Shown here: one piece after another, positions 1-8,223 of the stretch
Position numbering within the stretch: the first letter of the stretch is position 1
How the letters are laid out: each line of letters starts with the position of its first letter
Source of the DNA: an uncultured Alteromonadales bacterium
GTDB taxonomy: Bacteria > Pseudomonadota > Gammaproteobacteria > Pseudomonadales > Cellvibrionaceae
Length of the DNA: 64,000 bases
Reading direction: 5' to 3'
NCBI GenBank assembly: GCA_937864365.1
Contig: CALMJT010000040.1
Location: forward strand, 30,708 to 94,707
The notes under the pieces: generated by a model
Seen by the model: only the letters and a program-made list of their open reading frames with translations
Database searches by the model: none
What the model was told of the DNA's origin: nothing
Translations under genes and position numbers: made by a program

Positions 1-796
1 TTGCCAATTCCTTAGCTTCCACATCTACAGACTGTTCTATGATGTCTTCTGTTATTTGAGACGAATGAAACATATCACCCATATGAGCCATTTTTAAACC
101 GAAACCATAGTGATCTTGCCCTTTATAAAGACCATTTTTGGTTCCGGACACCAATAGCTTTTTGAATGGATAAACATTCCAAGAGTAAGGTATCGTGCCA
201 ACATTAGTTTCTTTTAACTTTTCTTTTCTTGTTCCATATCGAGTCAATGAATTGACTAAACACTCAAAAAAAATGGTCGTTAAACTATCAAACTGACGAA
301 AATTACTTTGGGTCTTCTCTAGCGCCAAAAGTGCCGCCTTAAGAATTTTGATCTCATCATCTGTCTTTTGTGAAAACGAGAAATTTGAAAGATCTTTAAA
401 TTTTGTTCTTGGGGACAATCCACCAGCAGATGTTTTTACTGCCCAACCCCAGAATGCTTCTGACTGAACAATATATGGAAGCAAACTTCCGAGTTTAGAA
501 TTACCCTTTGCTTCCATGACAATAATGTCACCTGAGCAGATTCCATCGAACTCAGCTATACCTGCCTTTTTCAAATAGGCTCTTCTTCTACCAAATAATA
601 TTTGTCCCTTCTTGAACACACGGGTAAAGCTTGGGTTATCTTCTGCAATGATTCCCCAGCGCTTGATCTTGAGAGAGCCTGAATCTAAATGCTCCAAACC
701 AATGTAGCGCTCATATCCATCGCCAATAGGGTCTTTGGTAGTGAGCTTCACTTCGCGGCAAATATCACCAAATTTAACGGTTTGTTTATCAGTCAT
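1..796 (-). CDS. hsdS: Type I restriction-modification specificity subunit HsdS, 3' end outside window
   Basis: The minus strand is open from an ATG at 796 to the window edge (about 265 residues). The protein begins MTDKQTVKFGDICREVK and continues with the HsdS target-recognition-domain pattern, including GRRRAYLKKAGIAEFDGICS near residues 70-90, a signature seen in many specificity subunits. HsdS binds the DNA target and positions two HsdM (and two HsdR) subunits on it. Only the first recognition domain and the start of the second are in view. The start codon overlaps the end of the upstream hsdM by 8 bases, so translation is probably coupled. hsdR is not in the window and would be expected further left. 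Confidence 0.85.
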   Translation of the reverse strand, partial: MTDKQTVKFGDICREVKLTTKDPIGDGYERYIGLEHLDSGSLKIKRWGIIAEDNPSFTRVFKKGQILFGRRRAYLKKAGIAEFDGICSGDIIVMEAKGNSKLGSLLPYIVQSEAFWGWAVKTSAGGLSPRTKFKDLSNFSFSQKTDDEIKILKAALLALEKTQSNFRQFDSLTTIFFECLVNSLTRYGTRKEKLKETNVGTIPYSWNVYPFKKLLVSGTKNGLYKGQDHYGFGLKMAHMGDMFHSSQITEDIIEQSVDVEAKELA

Positions 797-2282
797 TGCG
801 CTCTACCCCGTAGCCTAACTGCGCGAGGCTCTGAAATAACTTATTGGTCTGTTTCTTCAATTGCACTCGGCTAACCTTCCACGCCTCGATGGCATGTTCA
901 ATATCGTGCACTTCGCCATTGTTTTGTGCCTGCACATACAGCGGAATCGACAGGTTGTAGAGGTTCTCTTTAAGGGTGTCGAAATCCACCAACGCAGTAA
1001 TGTCGCTTTGCTTATCTGGCGCAAAGTAGGCTTCGCACAACACGGATAAATCTTCATCCGATAAGCGACTGTGGGCACGTTCGCGGGTAACGTGTTCCAC
1101 GCCATTGATAAACAACACCTTGTTTTTACGCTCGGCGGGTTTATTGCAATTGAGCACCACCACGCAGGATTCCATCGGCGAGTTGTAAAACAGGTTGGGC
1201 CCAAGGCCAATCACCGCTTCGATAATGTCGGACTCAATCACTTGTTTACGAATGTTTTGCTCGGAATCGCGGAACAACACGCCGTGTGGCCAAAGCATAG
1301 CGGCGCGACCCGTGTCGGGTTTTAGGCTTTTTATGATATGAGTATAAAACGCATAATCCGCACAGCCTTGTGGTGGTACGCCGTAAAGATTGCGGCCATA
1401 TGGGTCGGAAGAAAATTTATCGCGGTTCCACTTTTTAATAGAGTAAGGTGGGTTAGCGAATATCACATCAAACTGCTTGAGCTGATCGTTTTCAATAAAC
1501 TTGGGCTCGGCTAGGGTATCGCCGCGCAGCACATCAAACTCTTCAATGTCGTGCAGGAACATATTCATTCGGGCTATCGCCGAAGTGAGCAGGTTTACTT
1601 CTTGTCCATATAAATGAACGCCACGCCACTCTTGTCCTTGCGAACGCAGGTCCATGACCGCATTAAGCAACATACCGCCGGTGCCGCAGGTTGGGTCATA
1701 AGCGGTCTCACCGGGCTTTAAGCCCATGATGCGCGTCATTAAGTGCACCACGGTACGGTTGGTATAAAACTCAGCAGCGGTGTGGCCGGAGTCGTCAGCG
1801 AATTTTTTGATTAGGTACTCGTAAGCCTCACCCAGGTCGTCCTGTGCAACTGATTTAATCCCTAGTGGAATTTTACTGAAGTGCTCAATGAGGTCAGATA
1901 GCATGTGATCGGGCAGGCGTTCTTTGTTAGTCCACTGGGCATCACCAAATACGCCATGTAAGCGCGGGTTGTTGGCTTCAATTAAACGCAGTGCATTTTG
2001 AATGGCTTCACCAATGTTTTTACTGGTATGGCGCACTTTTTCCCAGCGGGCTTCCTTGGGAATATCGAAACGGTGGAACATGGGCATGGCGGCGTATTCG
2101 GCATCGCCTTCATGGATCTCTAATGCTTCGGTGTATTCTTCCAAATACACATCCGAAAGGCGCTTATAAAATAGCAGTGGGAATATGTACTGTTTGTAGT
2201 CTGATGCGTCGATTTGGCCACGCAAAAACTCGGCAGCACCCCAGAGTAAATCCTCTAATTTTTTCTTATTTAATGCGCTCAT
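789..2282 (-). CDS. hsdM: Type I restriction-modification DNA methyltransferase subunit HsdM (copy next to hsdS)
   Basis: A 497-residue N6-adenine methyltransferase, normal length for HsdM. It has the helical N-terminal domain (about 1-150), the S-adenosylmethionine motif I DPTCGTGG near residue 197 and the catalytic motif IV NPPY near residue 277. The region before motif I reads EFYTNR where many HsdM proteins have EFYTPR. It modifies the target adenine as part of an HsdM2S complex. The start overlaps the stop of the AlbA_2 gene in an ATGA arrangement, and its own stop overlaps the hsdS start. It is related along its whole length to the second HsdM at 4385-5875 but clearly diverged, so the two are paralogues rather than a recent duplication. 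Confidence 0.93.
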   Translation of the reverse strand: MSALNKKKLEDLLWGAAEFLRGQIDASDYKQYIFPLLFYKRLSDVYLEEYTEALEIHEGDAEYAAMPMFHRFDIPKEARWEKVRHTSKNIGEAIQNALRLIEANNPRLHGVFGDAQWTNKERLPDHMLSDLIEHFSKIPLGIKSVAQDDLGEAYEYLIKKFADDSGHTAAEFYTNRTVVHLMTRIMGLKPGETAYDPTCGTGGMLLNAVMDLRSQGQEWRGVHLYGQEVNLLTSAIARMNMFLHDIEEFDVLRGDTLAEPKFIENDQLKQFDVIFANPPYSIKKWNRDKFSSDPYGRNLYGVPPQGCADYAFYTHIIKSLKPDTGRAAMLWPHGVLFRDSEQNIRKQVIESDIIEAVIGLGPNLFYNSPMESCVVVLNCNKPAERKNKVLFINGVEHVTRERAHSRLSDEDLSVLCEAYFAPDKQSDITALVDFDTLKENLYNLSIPLYVQAQNNGEVHDIEHAIEAWKVSRVQLKKQTNKLFQSLAQLGYGVERND

Positions 2283-3745
2283 GATGTCTTCTTATCGCTT
2301 AGTTGCTGCTGCACTTGTTGCTTTAGCTTCTGGCCAAGCGCGGTCAAACGGTATTTTTGGTTGCGGCTGGTTGGCTTGTCTGGAATGGTCATTTCTACTA
2401 GGGCTGGGGTGACCTCCAGAGCCGGTTTTAAGTAGTGCTTACGGAAGTGCTCGGCGTTTTTCAGTGCCATTAATGTCATTAATTCGTCGCGGCTGTGCTC
2501 TTGGCTTATGAGGCTGATCATCCGTGCCACTTCCGTGGTGACTTCCGTGGTGTCTTCCGTGGTGTCTTCCGTGGTGTCTTCCGTGGCGAACAAGGTCAAA
2601 GTCACTCCGGATGTACTGTCGGAGTGCCATTTTGGTGCGGGTAGGCCCGCTGCTTTGCAAACTTGTTGAATGACTACACTGCCGCGGCCGAGCTTTTCCA
2701 TATAGCCTTGCAGGTATAAACCGTGGGCGATGTCTGGGTTACGCAGTACCGAGATATGGCCTTGCTGAATTTTGTGCTCGTCGATGCCTTGCGGAAACGC
2801 ACCGGCATTCCATATTTTCAGGTGCGCAGGGCTAACTTCAACCTTAATGCCGCCGGCAAAGCTGCTGTAATCGCGGTGGGCAAAGGCGTTGACAATGGCT
2901 TCGCGTACCGCTTGTTCTGGGTACATGGGGATGTCTTCGCGCTGATTATTAGCACTGCTAAAGCGTGCGCGCGATGGCGTATTGCGCATCACAAAGGTGA
3001 TCAGCTGCTCGATCACCTCGGCCATTGGACCATCGAGGTGCTGTAAATCCTGATATTCGTCGTCGGCCTTATGGCGATAACACACAGCGCGCACGCGGGC
3101 TTGCGGATGGCGTTTACCCGGCGCACTGGCCAGTAATACATCGGCGGCATTGGTTAAGCGGCCGTATTTGGCCAACGATAACAATTGCAATTGGTGCAGT
3201 AAGCCTTGTTCGGCTTGCGTGACTTCTTTGGGAATGCGTTTGGCAGATAGCAGCTTATTACAAGCACTGGTTGATAAACCTTGTTCGTCGAGTTCAGACG
3301 AGAACAAACGCTCCCAGCGGGTAGGTTCTACTTGCTTGCGCATGACCATATCGCGGATGGTATCGACATCGGCTTTTTGGGTTTGCTCGCCTGCACGTAT
3401 GTAGATATCACTGTTAAAGGCGTAAGGAATGTCTTTGCCAGCCGGTACCTCAACCACTAATAATTGTCTAGTTTCGACTTGCTGAACTTCTACCGAAAAC
3501 AGTACTGGCGGTTGAATCGCCGATTTAAGCTGGCTTTCGAGCTGTTCAGCTACTTGTTGGGCACCTTTTACGCCCTTGATTTGGCCTTTATCATCAACCC
3601 CACATAGCAGGTATCCACCTTGGCTATTTAAAAAGGCGCAAACCTGCGGGCCGCAGTGTTTTAACTCGCAGCTGGTAAGGTATTCAAGGGTTTGGTTTTC
3701 GCCCAACGACAGTAGTTGTGTGAGTTGTGCGGCCGTTTTACTCAT
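2279..3745 (-). CDS. AlbA_2 (Schlafen-like) domain putative regulator with C-terminal ATPase-like and winged-helix regions
   Basis: A 488-residue protein. The N-terminal part (about 1-120, with the ENQTLEYL and GGYLLCGVDD stretches) matches the AlbA_2 domain, a nucleic-acid-binding fold found in Schlafen-like proteins. The middle contains REAIVNAFAHRDYS, a signature of the HATPase_c_4 / RecG-like C-terminal region. Next come a TTED/TTEV repeat linker and a C-terminal stretch that could be a winged helix. Such proteins are usually annotated as transcriptional regulators, but the biochemical role is not settled. I prefer the ATG at 3745 (GGAG nine bases upstream) to a TTG 12 bases earlier. It overlaps the DUF4062 stop by 8 bases and hsdM by 4. 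Its place inside a restriction-modification operon suggests control of, or cooperation with, that system. Confidence 0.75.
   Translation of the reverse strand: MSKTAAQLTQLLSLGENQTLEYLTSCELKHCGPQVCAFLNSQGGYLLCGVDDKGQIKGVKGAQQVAEQLESQLKSAIQPPVLFSVEVQQVETRQLLVVEVPAGKDIPYAFNSDIYIRAGEQTQKADVDTIRDMVMRKQVEPTRWERLFSSELDEQGLSTSACNKLLSAKRIPKEVTQAEQGLLHQLQLLSLAKYGRLTNAADVLLASAPGKRHPQARVRAVCYRHKADDEYQDLQHLDGPMAEVIEQLITFVMRNTPSRARFSSANNQREDIPMYPEQAVREAIVNAFAHRDYSSFAGGIKVEVSPAHLKIWNAGAFPQGIDEHKIQQGHISVLRNPDIAHGLYLQGYMEKLGRGSVVIQQVCKAAGLPAPKWHSDSTSGVTLTLFATEDTTEDTTEDTTEVTTEVARMISLISQEHSRDELMTLMALKNAEHFRKHYLKPALEVTPALVEMTIPDKPTSRNQKYRLTALGQKLKQQVQQQLSDKKTS
2530..2589 (-). repeat. 12-bp tandem repeat, five units, coding
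   Basis: Five units of CTTCCGTGGTGT (plus-strand reading, first and last slightly changed) lie inside the AlbA_2 gene. They encode a Thr-Thr-Glu-Asp/Val linker between the ATPase-like region and the C-terminus. The unit is a multiple of three, so copy-number change would alter linker length and not the frame. Low-complexity TTE/TTQ-type linkers are a recurring feature of this family as I remember it. Confidence 0.9.
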
Positions 3746-4388
3746 GGCTTGCTCCAAACTTCTTACCGACTAATTCTGCGTTCTCAAAATGTTGTTTCAA
3801 TAGCTCTTCAACATCTTGATATCTTGAAAACTGCGCAGTAACAAAAACACTGGCATCTAAATCAGATTGAAATTTTTGAACCCAGTTACCCTGCCTTTCA
3901 TCCAACGGAAGATGTTCCATTGTCGCATCTTCATATAAGTCGATAACTTTTAAGTTAGAGATGGAGCTTGCACCTCTTTTTAGTTCTAACTTACTTCTAT
4001 CATCACGGTTTTTATAACCTAAATCCATTAGCATTCGGCGCGCAAATACGACATGGTCATGCGCTAAAAACCAGCGAGGTTTATTTAACTCAATGGCTTT
4101 TTTCATTTCCTGATGAGTAATGGATAGGCCAGTTGCGTCAAGTCCACTGCCATATTGCGGCGTAATGATGCCTAAAAATAGGTCACATTTTTCTACTGCT
4201 TTTAAGCAGCTTTCGAAGGCGGTTTCGTTGGACGATACCGGCACTGTTCCTTTGTGTGACATGAGTACTTCATACCCATACTCGGTTTGGTAACCAAAAC
4301 CAGTTAGCAATGCAAAGACGCGGTCTAGCAACTCTTCTACACCGTAAACTGTTGAAGAAACCATAATCTTCAGCTTCTTGTTACTCAC
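3738..4388 (-). CDS. DUF4062 domain protein
   Basis: A 216-residue protein starting with GTG. The first 120 residues follow the DUF4062 pattern: a beta strand LKIMVSSTVYGV, then ETAFESCLKAVEKCDLFLGIITPQYGSG, which resembles TIR-like or nucleoside-deoxyribosyltransferase-like Rossmann folds. DUF4062 is known as an N-terminal sensor or effector domain of large STAND-type NTPases; here it stands nearly alone with a short C-terminal extension. No enzyme activity can be assigned. The start overlaps the hsdM stop as GTGA, so the two are translationally coupled. The position between two hsdM genes suggests a role in the same defence unit. Confidence 0.75.
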   Translation of the reverse strand: MSNKKLKIMVSSTVYGVEELLDRVFALLTGFGYQTEYGYEVLMSHKGTVPVSSNETAFESCLKAVEKCDLFLGIITPQYGSGLDATGLSITHQEMKKAIELNKPRWFLAHDHVVFARRMLMDLGYKNRDDRSKLELKRGASSISNLKVIDLYEDATMEHLPLDERQGNWVQKFQSDLDASVFVTAQFSRYQDVEELLKQHFENAELVGKKFGASHE

Positions 4389-5875
4389 AGTTCAAACCCT
4401 TCCATGATCAGCAATGCTTCCAGTTCATTTTCGGCTTGCTCTAGGGCGGCCAGTTTTTGTTGGAAGTCTTTTAGCGCTTCTTCCACTGTGATGGTTTCTT
4501 CTTCCAGTGGTTTTTGTACATAACGCGCGATATTGAGGTTGAAGTCGTTTTCTTCAATTTCACTGAATGGCACCCAGCGAGCAACGCCTTCTTTTTCGTG
4601 GCTGTAATCTTTTAATTGATATTGGTATATCTCGTAAATTTCATCGGCTTGGTCATTACTTAAGGTATTTTGTGCGCGACCTTTTGAAAATATTTCTTCG
4701 GCGTTGATGATTAGAACGGGCTCTTTTGGTTCTGACTTGGCTTGTAGTATTAATATACAGGCTGGAATTCCAGTTCCATAAAACAGATTAGAGGCCAATC
4801 CGATAATAGTTTCTATATGACCTTTCTCTAAAAGAGATTTACGAATCTTTCCTTCAGCGCCACCACGAAATAAAACTCCGTGAGGTAAAACTACTGCCAT
4901 GCGGCCAGTCTCCGGCTTGAGACTGGAAAACATGTGCTGTACCCAAGCAAAGTCACCATTGGTTTTAGGTGCCAGGCCAAACTGGTTGCGTGCAAATGGG
5001 TCGTTGCTCCACTGGTCGTAGCCCCATTCTTTTAGGCTGAATGGCGGATTAGCAATGACGTTATCAAATTTCTCGAGTTGATCATTCTGCAAAAATTTAG
5101 GGTTTCTTAAGGTGTCACCGCGAATAATCTCGAAGTCCTCCATGCCATGAAGGAATAAATTCATTCGTGCAATTGCTTCAGTTGTAAGATTTTTTTCTTG
5201 TCCTTTTAGGATTAAAAGGCGAGGGTCACTACCGGTACTTTTTACATGGTGGACCGTCTCTAGAAGCATGCCCCCGGTTCCACAAGCTGGGTCGTAAATA
5301 CTTTCTCCGACTTTTGGGTCAAGTACGTTTACCATTAAACGTACGATGCTTCTGGGGGTGTAGAACTCACCGGCTTTTTTGTTGGCTTTATCCGCAAAAC
5401 GCTTGATAAGGTATTCGTATGCGCGTCCCATATCGTCGTTACGAACACAGGCAACGCCTAGATTAACCTTGTTAAAATGACCAAGAAGTGTGCTAAGAAG
5501 CTCGTCAGAAAGTCGTTCTTTGTTAGTCCAGCTCGCATCCCCAAAGATACCGTGCAGTTTTGGATTAGCTAACTCTATTCCACGAAAAGCGTCTTTTAAT
5601 GCTTGACCAACGTCTTTTACTTCGGCGAAGACATGTTTCCAGTGACAGCTTTCTGGTATTTGAATGCGGTGGAACATGTCGGCTTTGGCTAGGTCTTCAT
5701 CGCCAACTTGTTCGAGAGCCAGCAGAAGCTCTTCGTCATAGACATCACAGATTCGCTTAAAAAACAGTATTGGGAAAATGTACGTTTTGTAGTCGGAAGC
5801 ATCTATTGGGCCGGTAATGATGTGAGCGGCATGCCACAAGTGAGCTTCTAGATCTTTTAGATTTACGAGTGTCAT
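4385..5875 (-). CDS. hsdM: Second type I DNA methyltransferase subunit HsdM (first gene of the operon)
   Basis: A 496-residue HsdM paralogue with motif I DPACGTGG near residue 196 and catalytic motif IV NPPF near residue 277, preceded by the common EFYTPR. Both active-site motifs are intact. It has the usual N-terminal helical region (SDYKTYIFPILFFKRICDV). It is the promoter-proximal gene of the operon hsdM-DUF4062-AlbA_2-hsdM-hsdS. No second hsdS lies beside it in the window, so either it shares the one HsdS or it has a separate function. The ATG at 5875 has only a weak ribosome binding site. Confidence 0.92.
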   Translation of the reverse strand: MTLVNLKDLEAHLWHAAHIITGPIDASDYKTYIFPILFFKRICDVYDEELLLALEQVGDEDLAKADMFHRIQIPESCHWKHVFAEVKDVGQALKDAFRGIELANPKLHGIFGDASWTNKERLSDELLSTLLGHFNKVNLGVACVRNDDMGRAYEYLIKRFADKANKKAGEFYTPRSIVRLMVNVLDPKVGESIYDPACGTGGMLLETVHHVKSTGSDPRLLILKGQEKNLTTEAIARMNLFLHGMEDFEIIRGDTLRNPKFLQNDQLEKFDNVIANPPFSLKEWGYDQWSNDPFARNQFGLAPKTNGDFAWVQHMFSSLKPETGRMAVVLPHGVLFRGGAEGKIRKSLLEKGHIETIIGLASNLFYGTGIPACILILQAKSEPKEPVLIINAEEIFSKGRAQNTLSNDQADEIYEIYQYQLKDYSHEKEGVARWVPFSEIEENDFNLNIARYVQKPLEEETITVEEALKDFQQKLAALEQAENELEALLIMEGFEL

Positions 5876-6261
5876 TCAGTCAATTTTCTTAATATGATAA
5901 GTACTTCAGATAGTTTACGATAATTAGTCGATTTAATCTGACATTATTTTATCCTTTCACATAGGTTTACGGTTTTGCTCGAAGTGCATTTAAAATTATT
6001 TAATAGAGAGTTAGGGCGAAGTAATTAGTTGGTTCTCTAATCCATAAGAATCTCCGATTAACTAATCCATGATTTAATCAGGTGGTGGAAATGGAAAAAT
6101 GCAAGTTACTAAATTCTTTATTTTTATTTACAAATTATTGTAGTTGGTGGCTGCAGCCCTGTGTTACTAAAAACAGGGCTAATTAGAGTCTTTTAGACTT
6201 ATTTAAGCTCAGCCTTAATATATCCAAAACTGTTTTTTTAAGGTATGTCCCTTTAATTCAG
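5876..6261. other. Intergenic region between the RM operon and the helicase pair
   Basis: 386 AT-rich bases that must hold the promoter of the RM operon (reading left) and the 3' end of the helicase pair. Apart from a degenerate copy of the dispersed element (6049-6120) I see no gene. A clear terminator with a T-run is not obvious. Confidence 0.6.
6049..6120 (+). repeat. Dispersed ~155-bp element, degenerate partial copy A
   Basis: The first hairpin is preserved as CCGATTAA - loop with TCCATGAT - TTAATCAGG, followed by a decayed version of the second hairpin (GGAAATGGAAAAATGCAAG). The rest has decayed beyond recognition. Confidence 0.65.
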
Positions 6262-8223
6262 TTAAAACGTGCGGCCCTCTGTAATTACATATTCTTCTAC
6301 ATTTTTAGGTAGTTGATGTGTTGAAAATAATACCAGTCTTTGTCCCGCTCGTGTCATGGCTACATAAAGTTTACGAGTAGATTCTTGGTAGATAGTAGTT
6401 TTTTCCTCTTCGCTAAGGTCTATGTTATTAGCTTGATCTATTAAGTTACCAACGCCTAAAACAAATATCACTCCTGATTCCATACCGGTGCAGCTATTGA
6501 TTGTCATTATGCGAATTCTTTCAGCATAATCGGTTGATTCTTTTGGATCATTTAAATTTAAAGCTGTTTTTGGGCCTAGTCGTTTTTCTATATCTCGTGT
6601 AACACTCCAAGGATTAATGACATCGCTGCATAACACGATAATTTGTCCGAGCGGAATTTTGTGTTCTTTTACGCAAGCGGTTATTTCGTTGAGAAAACGT
6701 TGTTGTTCGTCTTGCTGAGTGTCTGAATAAATGACTTGGGGTTTTTGTCCTCGGGTCATACGAGATAAGTCGGGTTGAATAAAATCTTCCGAATCGTCGT
6801 TTAAATAAGCAAGTAGTGCGTTTGCAGCGATCATTATTTCGTAGGTGGTTCGGTACGAGTAATTAAGTTTTTTTGTTCTACCACGTACATTTAAGCCAAC
6901 ACTTTTCCAACTTAGATGATTTTTTAAAAAACCTTGGTTTGGATCGGCGCATATAAATAATTGTCCATCTTGTTTGATAGATTTTTTTACAAGCTCTAAC
7001 CAAGATGGAGCAAAAAATTGAGCCTCGTCGATTAGTATATGGTCATATAAATCGAAATTAATGTTTTGCTCTTCATTTAAGCAGAGGTTGCGTATGTATA
7101 AGCTTGGAAGAAAGCCGTTTTGTGGTGAAGACATTAGTTTACATGCGGCCTCATAGATCTCCCATATATGTTCTCTTTGGGTTTTTTGTAACGCGAATCC
7201 TCGGCCATGTCGGTCGTATTCTAGGTATTCGTTTTTATTTTTTATTAAGAACTCGTTAATATACTCCAGCTCTGACCATAGTTGATTGTCTGAAAGGTTT
7301 AATGATTTGTAGGCTTCAGAATCGTTTGTAAATAATTGCTTTTTGAATAGTATTAGGTCATTGTCTCTGAATAAAGAGCGTACTTTTTTTGTTAATTTTA
7401 ATTGCTGATCTCTAGCGTATTTATGAAACGTACAAATAGTAAGATTGCTCGGCTGACCTTTTAAATGAGTTTTAAACTTATAAGTAATATCTTTTATAAT
7501 GGGATTGTTGTGAATAAGCAATAATGATTTTTTCTGCGGATATTTCTTGCAGTACAAGATCGCTCTATTTATGAGTATTAGGGTTTTGCCACAGCCAGCA
7601 ACGCCATTAATTAAACGAACAGAGAAGGACTCGTCTAATTCGCCAGAAACCGGATCATCCCACATGTCATATTTAGTGGCTTGCTCTTGATCGTAGTCGA
7701 GAAAAAAATTATCTAATTTTGCGTTATTATCACGAGCTACAAGTTCTCTTCGAGTTGTGCATGACGCATTAACAACAGATTCAGAAATAATGGTTTTTTT
7801 TATCCAATGATGAGCGTCATGATTAAACTGGCATAATAGTTTATGTATTTGGGTTATACCGTTTTCCCAAAATTCTTCGTGTGTAACGACAAATACATTG
7901 TGTTCGTTATAGTTTATGTCTACAAAAAGAGATTCATTATACTGGCATACGGCTAAGTAAATTAATCGGCTGTAACCGTTTGAGTGCAGCCTTTCATTGA
8001 GCAAAAGGTAGTTGTTTAGTTCGGTTAGTTCAGGAGGAGCTGGATGATCGCCAATTAATAACCAAGATTGATTCGGCCCTTCAATAATTACGTTAGCAAT
8101 TGCATTGGTATCAAGTACTGGAGTTCTAACGATATATTCATCGCTTAGCTTTTCGAAAACTTTTTTGTATTTCCTTCGAACGCTGTGGCTTAGACCGGTA
8201 AGTGAATCCATCAATTTAGCCAT
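6262..8223 (-). CDS. SF1A (UvrD/Rep-like) helicase
   Basis: About 653 residues. Helicase motifs are in order: Walker A GVAGCGKT near residue 207, motif II ILIDEAQFF near 397, motif III FICADPNQGF, motif IV-like LNYSYRTT, motif V RIMTINSCTGMES and motif VI KLYVAMTRAGQRL near the C-terminus. The first 190 residues match nothing I recognise. There is no visible nuclease motif. I prefer the ATG at 8223 (GGAG seven bases upstream) over three in-frame starts upstream; this start gives an 8-base overlap (ATGGCTAA) with the preceding Upf1-like helicase. The two genes form one transcription unit and probably act together on DNA or RNA. The setting next to a restriction-modification operon suggests defence, which is an inference. 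Confidence 0.85.
   Translation of the reverse strand: MAKLMDSLTGLSHSVRRKYKKVFEKLSDEYIVRTPVLDTNAIANVIIEGPNQSWLLIGDHPAPPELTELNNYLLLNERLHSNGYSRLIYLAVCQYNESLFVDINYNEHNVFVVTHEEFWENGITQIHKLLCQFNHDAHHWIKKTIISESVVNASCTTRRELVARDNNAKLDNFFLDYDQEQATKYDMWDDPVSGELDESFSVRLINGVAGCGKTLILINRAILYCKKYPQKKSLLLIHNNPIIKDITYKFKTHLKGQPSNLTICTFHKYARDQQLKLTKKVRSLFRDNDLILFKKQLFTNDSEAYKSLNLSDNQLWSELEYINEFLIKNKNEYLEYDRHGRGFALQKTQREHIWEIYEAACKLMSSPQNGFLPSLYIRNLCLNEEQNINFDLYDHILIDEAQFFAPSWLELVKKSIKQDGQLFICADPNQGFLKNHLSWKSVGLNVRGRTKKLNYSYRTTYEIMIAANALLAYLNDDSEDFIQPDLSRMTRGQKPQVIYSDTQQDEQQRFLNEITACVKEHKIPLGQIIVLCSDVINPWSVTRDIEKRLGPKTALNLNDPKESTDYAERIRIMTINSCTGMESGVIFVLGVGNLIDQANNIDLSEEEKTTIYQESTRKLYVAMTRAGQRLVLFSTHQLPKNVEEYVITEGRTF

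Noticed and set aside
2530..2589. CRISPR-like array
   Set aside because: The units are 12 bp in direct contact with no spacers and they keep the reading frame of the AlbA_2 gene.
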